The translations under genes and the position numbers were made by a program. Under the pieces are notes generated by a model. That model was not told the origin of the DNA. It worked only from the letters and a program-made list of their open reading frames with translations, and made no database searches. Shown here piece after piece: positions 1 through 7,945 of a DNA stretch of 11,772 bases (positions are counted from its first letter, which is position 1; each line of letters begins with the position of its first letter). Source of the stretch: an uncultured Lysobacteraceae bacterium (GTDB lineage: Bacteria; Pseudomonadota; Gammaproteobacteria; Xanthomonadales; Rhodanobacteraceae); the NCBI GenBank assembly GCA_946480705.1, contig CAMLLF010000044.1, positions 1 to 11,772 of the forward strand, given 5' to 3'.

Positions 1-27
1 CGGGATCGGCGACGCCGGGTTCTTCAT

Positions 28-675
28 GTGAGCGTCGTCGAGCGCACGCAGGTGCCGTGGATCGGTTTCGCGTCCGACGAAGGCCCCGATGCGGAGTTCT
101 ATTCCACGTTCGTGCCGCAGCGCATCGCGTTCAGCAACTTCGGCCGCTATCTCGTGCGCACCGAGCCGGGCCGCCGCGACGAAGTCATGAAGGCGGCCGA
201 AGCAAAGATGGCGGAGACGAACCACAGCCGCATCGTGCGCGAGCCGCGTTCGGTCGAGCGCATCCGCGCCGAGGGCTACCAGGAACACCGCGCAATGACC
301 ATCATCCTGGTCGGCGTCATCATCGCGCTGCTCGCAGTCACCGCACTCGGCATCGTCGGCATGGCGAGCTTCTGGGTCACGCAGCGCACCAAGCAGATCG
401 GTACGCGACGGGCGCTCGGCGCGACGCGCGGTTCGATCCTGCGCTACTTCATGACCGAGAACTTCGTGATCACCTCGCTCGGCCTCGCGCTCGGCATCCT
501 GCTGACCTACGGCCTGAACTACTGGCTGATGACGAACTACGAGGCCCAGCGTCTTCCGCTGGTCTACCTCGCCGGCGGCATCGCCGTACTGCTGCTGCTC
601 GGCCAGGCCGCGGTGTTCGGCCCGGCGACGCGCGCGTCGCGCGTGCCGCCGGCGGTGGCTACGCGCAGCGTGTGA
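28..675 (+). CDS. MacB/FtsX-type ABC transporter permease, C-terminal half (5' end missing or frameshifted)
   Basis: This is the C-terminal part of an inner-membrane permease of the MacB/FtsX family, which works with an ABC ATPase and often a periplasmic adaptor in export or lipoprotein/peptide efflux. About 90 residues of soluble periplasmic sequence come first, with a VVERTQVPW motif typical of the membrane-proximal part of these linkers. Three membrane helices follow at about residues 90-115, 147-168 and 177-197. The cytoplasmic loop TKQIGTRRALGATR is the FtsX-domain signature, and the protein ends in the usual PPAVATRSV tail. Full-length members have about 400 residues and an N-terminal helix, so this 215-residue frame is not a whole gene. 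The GTG at 28 is only the first start codon available in this frame. Just upstream, the coding-like frame (all third bases G/C) is a different one that hits TGA at 29-31, so a one-base frameshift is likely. The family is confident; the start is not. Confidence 0.8.
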   Translation: MSVVERTQVPWIGFASDEGPDAEFYSTFVPQRIAFSNFGRYLVRTEPGRRDEVMKAAEAKMAETNHSRIVREPRSVERIRAEGYQEHRAMTIILVGVIIALLAVTALGIVGMASFWVTQRTKQIGTRRALGATRGSILRYFMTENFVITSLGLALGILLTYGLNYWLMTNYEAQRLPLVYLAGGIAVLLLLGQAAVFGPATRASRVPPAVATRSV

Positions 676-693
676 ACGCAGTACAGAAGCGGG

Positions 694-746
694 GAGGAGT
701 GAGAAACGAGTAACCGCCGCGGGCTTTCGCTCGTTTCTCGCTCCTC
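694..746 (+). terminator. Long inverted repeat / hairpin after the permease gene
   Basis: Arms at 694-710 and 730-746 form a 17-bp stem whose only imperfection is a possible G-U wobble. The 19-nt loop holds a small CCGCGG palindrome. A pyrimidine-rich stretch (CACTCTCAACTTTCTT) follows instead of a pure T run. Its place 18 bases past the permease stop and before the regulator suggests a transcription terminator or attenuator. The arms are built from GAGNGAGAAACGAG-like repeats, so it could also be a dispersed palindromic intergenic repeat of the REP type. The stem is directly visible; the role is inferred. Confidence 0.55.
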
Positions 747-812
747 TTCACTCTCAACTTTCTTGCTGTATCGTGCGCAACCAACCCGCGTCGGGCTGCA
801 TCCAAGCAGCCC

Positions 813-2189
<1,377 letters not shown>

Positions 2190-2422
2190 AGCGGAAAACG
2201 CCGGAAAAGGGCAGGCTGCGGCAAGCGCGGCGCACCGCCACATCGCGGTCGCCACGCCGCAAAAGTCCCATCGAAAGCCCGTCGACACACGGGCGCGCCG
2301 CCGTTATTCCGCCGATCGCTTGCGATCCCCATGCGTCGACGCGTCGCGATCCCGGTGTTGCGGTTCGCCGCGCTCACCAGCAACCTACGCGGCCATCGCG
2401 CGTCGTGCGCACTAGGATCCGG
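2190..2422. other. 233-bp gap between regulator and sensor kinase genes
   Basis: No convincing gene is seen here. The stretch contains a perfect 10-bp palindrome GCGTCGACGC (2333-2342) flanked by two direct copies of GCGATCCC (2322-2329 and 2346-2353). This is a possible regulator-binding arrangement, though GC-rich sequence yields such patterns easily. No clear sigma-70 or sigma-54 promoter and no T-tailed terminator were found. The overlapping long open frames are shadows of the flanking genes. The gap means the kinase is not translationally coupled to the regulator. Confidence 0.4.
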
Positions 2423-3727
2423 ATGCGCTCTTTCTCTCTCCAGGGCAAGCTGACCTTTGCGCTGGCTGCGGTCGCTTTCGCGGCTGCGGCGCTCGCCGTC
2501 GCGCTGCAGCAGTGGCTGGACACGCCGTGGCTCAGCCTTGTGTCGGTCGCGCTGATCTTCGCCTTCGCGCTGCCGCTGCTCGCGCGGGCGCTGACCGCGC
2601 GCACCGCCGCGCTGTTCCGCGCGCTGGCCGGCAGCGTCACGAGCTTCAAGGACGGCGACTTCAGCTTCTCGATCGCGACCGACCAGGACGACGAGCTGGC
2701 CGAACTCGTACAGGCGCACAACGAACTCGGACGCGTGCTGCGCGACGAACGCCAGGGGTTGTTCCAGCGCGAGCTGCTGCTCGACACGGTCGTGCAGAAC
2801 ACGCCGACCGCAATCGTGCTGACCGAACCCAACGGCCATGTGGTCTACGCCAACGTTGCCGCGCGCCAGCTGCTCAACGGCGGCCGCGTGCTGCAGGGGC
2901 TGTCGTTCGCGACGGTCGTGGCCGAGTCGCCGCCGGCGTTCGCCCAGGCGGTCGCCGACGGCGGCGACGCGCTGTTCACGGTCTCGCTCGACGGCGAGGA
3001 CGAGACCTTCCACTTCTCCGAGCGCAGCTTCAAGCTGCAGGGGCGGCTGCACCGGCTGTACCTGATCAAGCGCATGACCCGCGAGCTCAGTCGCCAGGAA
3101 GTGGCGACCTGGAAAAAGGTCATTCGCGTGATCAGTCACGAATTGAACAATTCCCTCGCGCCGATCACGTCGCTGGCCCACTCCGGCCGCGTGCTGTCGG
3201 GCAAAGGCGACGTGCAGCGGCTCGGCGCCGTGTTCGACACGATCGAGGACCGCGCGCGCCACCTGCACGGCTTCATCCACGGCTATGCCGAGTTCGCGAA
3301 GCTGCCGCAGCCGCGCATGGACGAGGTGTCCTGGCGCGGTCTGCTGGACGCGATCGCGCGGCAGTTTCCGGGCATCGAGGTCGCGCCCGCGCCGGAACAG
3401 CCGGGGTGGTTCGACCGCGCGCAGATCGAGCAGGTGCTCATCAATCTCGTGAAGAATGCGCACGAGGCCGGCGGTGCGGTCGAGGCGATCGAGGTCGCGG
3501 TCACCCGGCGCGGCGGCGAGACGCGCATCGAAGTCGCCGACCGCGGCACCGGCATGAGCGAGGCCGTGCTGGCCAATGCGCTGCTGCCGTTCTATTCGAC
3601 CAAGCGCTCCGGGTCGGGACTCGGCCTCGCGCTCGCGCGCGAGATCGCCGAGGCGCATGGCGGCCGCATCGTCCTGGCCAATCGCGAGGGCGGCGGCTTG
3701 AGCGTGACGCTGGTCCTGCCGCGCTGA
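2423..3727 (+). CDS. NtrY-like membrane sensor histidine kinase (PAS, DHp, HATPase)
   Basis: This inner-membrane histidine kinase of 434 residues is the presumed partner of the regulator encoded upstream. Two membrane helices (about 10-28 and 36-54) are separated by only some seven residues (QQWLDTP), so there is almost no periplasmic sensing domain. Residues 55-115 are HAMP-like or linker, and 118-215 are PAS-like (TPTAIVLTEPNGHVVYAN). The H-box is ISHELNNSLAPI with phospho-accepting H239. The catalytic domain has an N-box (N341 and N345 in NLVKNAHEA), G1 box DRGTGM (373-378), F-box PFYSTK and G2 box GSGLGLALA (397-405). The HELNNSLAPI form of the H-box is typical of NtrY-type kinases. ATG 2423 is chosen because AGGA lies five bases upstream and the two membrane helices begin right after it. 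The frame stays open far upstream, but that part reads as Arg/Ala-rich shadow of the regulator gene. The signal could be sensed in the membrane or by the PAS domain; the ligand is unknown. Confidence 0.9.
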   Translation: MRSFSLQGKLTFALAAVAFAAAALAVALQQWLDTPWLSLVSVALIFAFALPLLARALTARTAALFRALAGSVTSFKDGDFSFSIATDQDDELAELVQAHNELGRVLRDERQGLFQRELLLDTVVQNTPTAIVLTEPNGHVVYANVAARQLLNGGRVLQGLSFATVVAESPPAFAQAVADGGDALFTVSLDGEDETFHFSERSFKLQGRLHRLYLIKRMTRELSRQEVATWKKVIRVISHELNNSLAPITSLAHSGRVLSGKGDVQRLGAVFDTIEDRARHLHGFIHGYAEFAKLPQPRMDEVSWRGLLDAIARQFPGIEVAPAPEQPGWFDRAQIEQVLINLVKNAHEAGGAVEAIEVAVTRRGGETRIEVADRGTGMSEAVLANALLPFYSTKRSGSGLGLALAREIAEAHGGRIVLANREGGGLSVTLVLPR

Positions 3728-3744
3728 CGCTCGCTCGCGGCGCG

Positions 3745-3780
3745 CCGCGGCGTTGACTGCGGGCCTGCCCGACGCCGCGG
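3745..3780 (+). other. GC-rich inverted repeat after the sensor kinase gene
   Basis: Arms CCGCGGCGT (3745-3753) and ACGCCGCGG (3772-3780) form a perfect 9-bp stem with a 16-nt loop, starting 18 bases after the kinase stop codon. There is no T tract, so it is at best a weak or factor-dependent terminator, or simply an mRNA 3'-end hairpin. The pairing is visible; the function is a guess. Confidence 0.35.
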
Positions 3781-3809
3781 TCCGGCGCCGGGCAGAGTCC
3801 TTGCCGGTC

Positions 3810-3849
3810 GCGCGACCGCTCCGGGACGGGGCGCGACCGCGCCGCGACC
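3810..3849 (+). promoter_or_regulatory. Phased CGCGACC direct repeats upstream of the Ser/Thr kinase promoter
   Basis: The heptamer CGCGACC occurs at 3811, 3832 and 3843, with a degenerate copy (CGGGACG) at 3822. Spacings are thus 11, 10 and 11 bases, one helical turn each. The copies at 3810 and 3831 extend to a perfect 10-mer GCGCGACCGC. The first copy also lies in a perfect 14-base palindrome at 3805-3818. The array ends about 14 bases before the putative -10 box, where activators or repressors commonly bind. It may be an operator, but composition bias could produce part of it. Confidence 0.35.
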
Positions 3850-3860
3850 CCGGCACCTGT

Positions 3861-3869
3861 TGCTATGAT
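3861..3869 (+). promoter_or_regulatory. Extended -10 promoter of the Ser/Thr kinase gene
   Basis: TGCTATGAT is an extended -10 element (TGn followed by TATGAT, five of six bases matching TATAAT). It stands out in the GC-rich gap. No good -35 box is found at the right distance, which fits an extended -10 or activator-dependent promoter. Transcription would start near 3876, giving a leader of about 20 bases that contains GGAGGAA (3879-3885), ten bases before the start codon. Confidence 0.5.
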
Positions 3870-3895
3870 CCGGCCGACGGAGGAAGCCGTTCGCC

Positions 3896-6800
3896 ATGCC
3901 CCAGACGCCGGTGAAGATCCCTGGATATGAATTCCTGCGCCAGCTCGGCGCGGGAGGCATGTCCACGGTCTGGCTGGCGATGCAGGAGTCGCTGCAGCGC
4001 AAGATCGCGATCAAGCTGATGCGCCGCACGCACGACACCGCGTCCGACGATGCACGCCAGTTCGAGAAGCGCTTCCTGCTCGAAGGCCGCACGATGGCGA
4101 AGCTGCCGCATCGCAATATCGTCGCGGTCTACGACATCGTGTCGACCGAGGACGTCGCCTACATCGCGATGGAATTCCTCGAAGGCGGCACGCTGTCGGA
4201 ACGCATGCAGGCCGGGCTGTCGCTGGCCGAGGCGATCAGCGTCGTCGTGCAGATCGCCGGCGCGCTCGATTTCGCGCACAGCCAGGGCATCATCCATCGC
4301 GACCTCAAGCCCGCGAACATCATGTTCCGCGACGCGGCGACGCCGGTGCTCACCGACTTCGGCATCGCACGGCAGCAGGACCAGGCGGCGACGCGCCTGA
4401 CCCAGACCGGCATGCTCGTGGGTACGCCGAACTACATGAGTCCCGAGCAGATCAGCGGCAGCGACATCGACGGCCGTTCCGATCTCTACAGCCTCGGCAT
4501 CATGTTCTACGAACTGCTGTCCGGGCGTACGCCGTTCACCGGCGACACGCCGATCGCGGTGATGATGGCGCACCTGACGCAGGCGCCGCCGCCGCTCGAC
4601 GCGGAGTTCGCGCACTTCCAGCCGGTGCTCGACCGGATGCTCGCGAAGAACCGCGACGAGCGCTTCGCGACGCTGCACGACTTCGTCACCGCGCTGAAGC
4701 AGCGCGTCGTGCAGAGCGACACCTTGCTCATGCGGCTGCAGCTCACGCCGGGCATGACCTCGTCCGAACAGCTGCGCCAGCTCGGCTTCACCGCGAGCGA
4801 CCCGTCCGGCAGCGGCCTGCGCAGCGCGAGCGGCGTGTCGACGCCGCTGCCGCGTCCGCAGGACGTTGCGGCACGCAAGACCGGCGGCGCATCGTCGCCG
4901 GCCCGGCCGCCGCCGGCAGCGGCGCCCGCACGGCGGCCGGCCGCAGCCACGGTGCCGCCACCGTCGCGCCCGCCGCCGCGGCGGCCGGTGCTGTGGCCCT
5001 GGATCACGGCGGCGGCGGTCCTGCTCGTCGCCGTCGTCGGTTTCGGCCTCTGGCGCTGGCAGGGTGGTTCGGGCATGTCGGCCGAGGAACAGGCGCTCGT
5101 CGGCTACTGGATCAAGGATGCCGAGCGCATGGCCGGCGACAGCAAGTTCGTCTCGCCGCCGGGCGACAACGCCTACGAAGTGCTGCAGAAAGTGCTGCAG
5201 AAGGATCCGGACAACGACGCCGCGCAGGCGCTGCTCGACCGCATCGCGCAGTCGCTGCGCGCCGAGGCCGAGGCAGCGCTGGCCAGGAACGATTTCCCGC
5301 TCGCGCGCGACCGTGCCGACCAGGCGCTGTTCGTGCGCAAGGACGACGCCGGACTCGCGGCGCTCAAGCAGCGCATCGACGCGGCCGTCGGCGCCGAAGA
5401 ACGCAGAAAGCAGATCGAACAACTGCTGGCCGGCGCCGCCGCCGCAGACAAGGCCGGCAAGCCGTTCGGACCGGACGGCAGCTATGCGCTGCTGGTCAAG
5501 GCGCGCGACCTCGCGCCCGAGGACGCCGGCGTCAAGCAGCGCATGGACGCGTTCATCGCGGCCCAGCTCGCGCCGGCGCGCGAAGCGCTCGCCGCGGGCA
5601 ACAGCGATCGTGCGAGTCTGCTGCTGATCGGCCTGCGGCCCGAACTCGGCAAGGAAGCGCCGTTCGTCGCGCTGACCGAGTCAGCCGGTCAGGCGCAGCG
5701 TGCCGCGGGGCTCGAAAAGCAGATCGTCGATCTGCTCGCGCGCGGCGAAGGCGAACTCAAGGCCGGTCGTCTTGCCGAACCGAGCGCCGCGAACGCGCTC
5801 GCGACGCTGGGCCAGCTGCGCGAACTCGCCGCCGCCGACAAGCGCGTGCAGACCTTCGCCGGACAGCTCGCCGCGGCGCTCGTCGCCGAGGCACGCCAGT
5901 CCTCCGCGGCCGCGCCGCAGCGTGCGCTCGAGCGTGCCGAGCTGGCGCTGCGCGCCGATCCGTCGCGCGCCGACGCGACCGCGCTCAAGAACGAGATCGA
6001 ACAGCGCCTCGGACAGCGCCTGGCCGACATCGGCCGCGCGCTGTCGCAGGCCAAGCAGGCGATCGCCGAGCAGCGCTACCTCGCGCCGCCGGGCAACAAC
6101 GCGCGTGAAGCGCTCGACAACGTGCTCAAGCTCGACGCGCAGAATGCCGAGGCGCGCCAGTTGCTCGCCGAACTGCCGCGCCGCGTCGCCGAAGGCATCG
6201 AGGCGCGCGCGACGGCGAAGCAGACCGCGCTCGCGCTCGAGCTCGCGCGCAGCGGCACGGCGGCGTTCCCGAATGACGGGGCGCTCAAGACGCTGCTCGC
6301 GCGCGTCGAGACGCAGGCCCAGGGCGAGCAGCGCGACGCCGAGGCGAAGGCCGCGCGCGAGCGTGTCGCCAACGCGATCGGCGCGACGCCGGTGCGTGTG
6401 GACTCGCTGAATACGGCGGCGGCGTCGCTGACCGCGCTGCTCGCGGCCGACCCGCGCGATGCCGATGCGCTCGCGCTGCGCGCGCGGCTCGCCGAAACCA
6501 CGGCCGCGGCGCAGCGCGCCGCCGCGAACCTCACCGATTTCGATGCCTTTGCCGGATTCCTGCGCGCGAACGGCAGGCTGCTCGCCGACGAACCGGCCGC
6601 CGCGGCGCTGCTGCGCGACGCGCCGGCGCTGCGTCAGAAACTCGAACAGGTCGAGCAGGACCGGCTCGCCGCACTGCAGGGCGAACTCGTGCTCAACGCG
6701 CAGCCCTGGGCGCAGGTCGAATCCGTCGTCGACGGCAACCGCAAGACGGTCGCGCTGCCGAACGAGCCGAGCACGCCGTTCGCGCTGAAGCTGCCGGCCG

Positions 6801-6946
6801 GCAACTACGTCATCACGTTCCGCCATCCGCAGGCGAGCAAGCCGGTCACGGTCATTGCCAAGGTCGAGGCGCAGCGACGCGCCGTGGCCAACGCCGCATT
6901 CCCCACCATCTCGGCAGAGGACTATTTCTCGCGTGCGGGCTGGTAA
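3896..6946 (+). CDS. Hanks-type Ser/Thr protein kinase, single-pass membrane protein with TPR-like repeat ectodomain
   Basis: This eukaryotic-like kinase has 1016 residues. The cytoplasmic catalytic domain spans about 11-268 and has every key element: Gly-rich loop GAGGMSTV (18-25), Lys40 (AIK), Glu63, catalytic loop HRDLKPAN (134-141, Asp136), DFG (154-156) and GTPNYMSPEQ (176-185). Several Thr lie between DFG and that motif (166, 169, 171), as in autophosphorylated activation loops. A Ser/Pro-rich linker (275-365) leads to one membrane helix at about 367-388. The remaining 630 residues are probably periplasmic and almost all helical. They show about five degenerate units of some 100 residues (starting near 404, 505, 607, 713 and 822), then a beta-rich PEGA-like end (929-1003, LKLPAGNYVITFRH). 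The start is backed by GGAGGAA ten bases upstream. The gene overlaps the next by 14 bases, suggesting translational coupling. Substrates are unknown. The kinase call is very secure; the periplasmic location and repeat count are inferred. Confidence 0.95.
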   Translation: MPQTPVKIPGYEFLRQLGAGGMSTVWLAMQESLQRKIAIKLMRRTHDTASDDARQFEKRFLLEGRTMAKLPHRNIVAVYDIVSTEDVAYIAMEFLEGGTLSERMQAGLSLAEAISVVVQIAGALDFAHSQGIIHRDLKPANIMFRDAATPVLTDFGIARQQDQAATRLTQTGMLVGTPNYMSPEQISGSDIDGRSDLYSLGIMFYELLSGRTPFTGDTPIAVMMAHLTQAPPPLDAEFAHFQPVLDRMLAKNRDERFATLHDFVTALKQRVVQSDTLLMRLQLTPGMTSSEQLRQLGFTASDPSGSGLRSASGVSTPLPRPQDVAARKTGGASSPARPPPAAAPARRPAAATVPPPSRPPPRRPVLWPWITAAAVLLVAVVGFGLWRWQGGSGMSAEEQALVGYWIKDAERMAGDSKFVSPPGDNAYEVLQKVLQKDPDNDAAQALLDRIAQSLRAEAEAALARNDFPLARDRADQALFVRKDDAGLAALKQRIDAAVGAEERRKQIEQLLAGAAAADKAGKPFGPDGSYALLVKARDLAPEDAGVKQRMDAFIAAQLAPAREALAAGNSDRASLLLIGLRPELGKEAPFVALTESAGQAQRAAGLEKQIVDLLARGEGELKAGRLAEPSAANALATLGQLRELAAADKRVQTFAGQLAAALVAEARQSSAAAPQRALERAELALRADPSRADATALKNEIEQRLGQRLADIGRALSQAKQAIAEQRYLAPPGNNAREALDNVLKLDAQNAEARQLLAELPRRVAEGIEARATAKQTALALELARSGTAAFPNDGALKTLLARVETQAQGEQRDAEAKAARERVANAIGATPVRVDSLNTAAASLTALLAADPRDADALALRARLAETTAAAQRAAANLTDFDAFAGFLRANGRLLADEPAAAALLRDAPALRQKLEQVEQDRLAALQGELVLNAQPWAQVESVVDGNRKTVALPNEPSTPFALKLPAGNYVITFRHPQASKPVTVIAKVEAQRRAVANAAFPTISAEDYFSRAGW
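5105..6655 (+). repeat. About five degenerate 100-residue repeat units within the kinase ectodomain
   Basis: In protein coordinates of the kinase, units begin near residues 404, 505, 607, 713 and 822. The first half of each carries a helix pair around a motif like SPPGDNAYEVLQKVL (about 419-434) or APPGNNAREALDNVL (about 730-744), then a D-x-x-N/D-A-x-A-x-x-L-L ending. The second half is a TPR-like pair such as ALARNDFPLARDRADQAL (461-478). Units 1 and 4 match best; unit 5 is the most decayed. The similarity is at protein level and was judged by eye. Confidence 0.6.
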
Positions 6947-7769
6947 AGGAATCTGCGCCCTGACCGTGGCGCTCATCGCGGCCGTACCGGTCGCGGCCGA
7001 CTACAAGGACAGTTACAGCCGCGGACTGGAAGCGGCGAAGGACGGCGACTGGGCGGCGGTGCGACAGCGCATGCAGGAGGCTGTCCAGGACAACCCGACG
7101 GCCGCGCCGCGCGTGCGCCTGTACGGGCAGCGCTGGGAACCGTATGTGCCGCAGTTCTATCTGGGGCTCGCCGCGTTCAAGCAGGGCGACTGCGCGACCG
7201 CGCTCGCGCAATGGCGCTCGTCGCAGAACACGGCGGTCATCGGCAGCGTGCCGAACCTCAAGGCCGAACAGGATCGCAGCGCCGCGAGCTGCGACACGCG
7301 CGTCGCGCAGCAGCCCAAGCCCGAACCGCCGAAGACCGACCCGAAGAGCGGCCAGACCACCGCGCCCGACGGCGGCGACACGCCGAAACCGACGCCGCCG
7401 AAGCCGGAGCCTCCCAAAACCGAACCGAAGCCCGAGCCGCCGAAGCCGCCGCCGAAACCGCCCGAGACGCCGATCGCGCAACGCGTCCCGGGGCCGCTGC
7501 TCGATGCGTTCCGCAACTATCTCGGCGGGCGCTATGCCGATGTCGCGCGGATCAATCCGGACAGCTATACCGATGCGCGCTCCCGCGCGCAGGCCTACCT
7601 GATCCGCGCCGCAGCGCGGCAGATCCAGGCCGAGCTCGACAACTCGCCGGCCGGACTCGACGCGGCGCGTGCGGACATTCGCGCCGTGCGCGCGGCGAGT
7701 CCGAATCTCGTGCCCGATCCGGCGCTGTTCTCGCCGCGTTTTCGCAGTCTGTACAACGCGACGCGCTGA
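6933..7769 (+). CDS. Secreted kinase-linked protein with Pro/Lys/Glu linker and two helical modules (function unknown)
   Basis: This 278-residue protein follows the Ser/Thr kinase and overlaps its end by 14 bases. The GTG at 6933 is chosen because it yields a clean signal peptide (MRAGKG, a hydrophobic stretch 7-20, cleavage after AVPVAA) and has AGAGGA 11 bases upstream. The next in-frame start, GTG 6966, would leave too short a signal. Residues 23-125 form a TPR-like helical module with a striking block RLYGQRWEPYVPQFYLGLA (62-80), then QGDCATAL. Cys87 and Cys120 could form a disulfide. Residues 127-179 are a Pro/Lys/Glu-rich spacer (KPEPPKTEPKPEPPKPPPKP) like the envelope-spanning spacers of TonB. 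Residues 186-278 are a second helical module ending SPRFRSLYNATR. I do not recognise a named family. By position it probably works with the kinase in the periplasm, perhaps as a sensor or scaffold partner; that is inference. Confidence 0.82.
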   Translation: MRAGKGICALTVALIAAVPVAADYKDSYSRGLEAAKDGDWAAVRQRMQEAVQDNPTAAPRVRLYGQRWEPYVPQFYLGLAAFKQGDCATALAQWRSSQNTAVIGSVPNLKAEQDRSAASCDTRVAQQPKPEPPKTDPKSGQTTAPDGGDTPKPTPPKPEPPKTEPKPEPPKPPPKPPETPIAQRVPGPLLDAFRNYLGGRYADVARINPDSYTDARSRAQAYLIRAAARQIQAELDNSPAGLDAARADIRAVRAASPNLVPDPALFSPRFRSLYNATR

Positions 7770-7868
7770 ATGCGCCCGCCGGCACGCCCGGATTGACGCC
7801 CGCGTTACGGCGCGTCGGCGAAGATGCACGGCCATACGTGTTCGCTTGCGCCGAACCGCGACGTTGCG

Positions 7869-7897
7869 TTGCGACGCACCGGCGACTGCGCTAGCGT
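7869..7897 (+). promoter_or_regulatory. Possible sigma-70-type promoter of the propeller protein gene
   Basis: TTGCGA (7869-7874) and TAGCGT (7892-7897) are separated by 17 bases. They match the consensus at four and three positions respectively, so this is a weak candidate. Transcription would begin near 7904, just before a run of seven G (7908-7914), giving a leader of about 42 bases. The rest of the 7770-7945 gap shows no gene and no known RNA motif. Confidence 0.25.
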
Positions 7898-7935
7898 GAC
7901 GAAGCCCGGGGGGGATGCCGGCGAAAATCCGTGAT

Positions 7936-7941
7936 GGGAGG
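7936..7941 (+). promoter_or_regulatory. Ribosome binding site that fixes the start at 7946
   Basis: GGGAGG lies four bases before ATG 7946. The in-frame alternatives GTG 7931 and ATG 7934 lie upstream of or against this site and have no ribosome binding site of their own. They would also add a polar extension before the signal peptide. Confidence 0.7.
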
Positions 7942-7945
7942 CACT

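Noticed and set aside
7770..7945. A possible riboswitch or small RNA in the gap before the propeller gene, prompted by the G7 run and GC-rich hairpins
   Set aside because: No known aptamer core could be matched, and the pairings seen are short and expected at this base composition.
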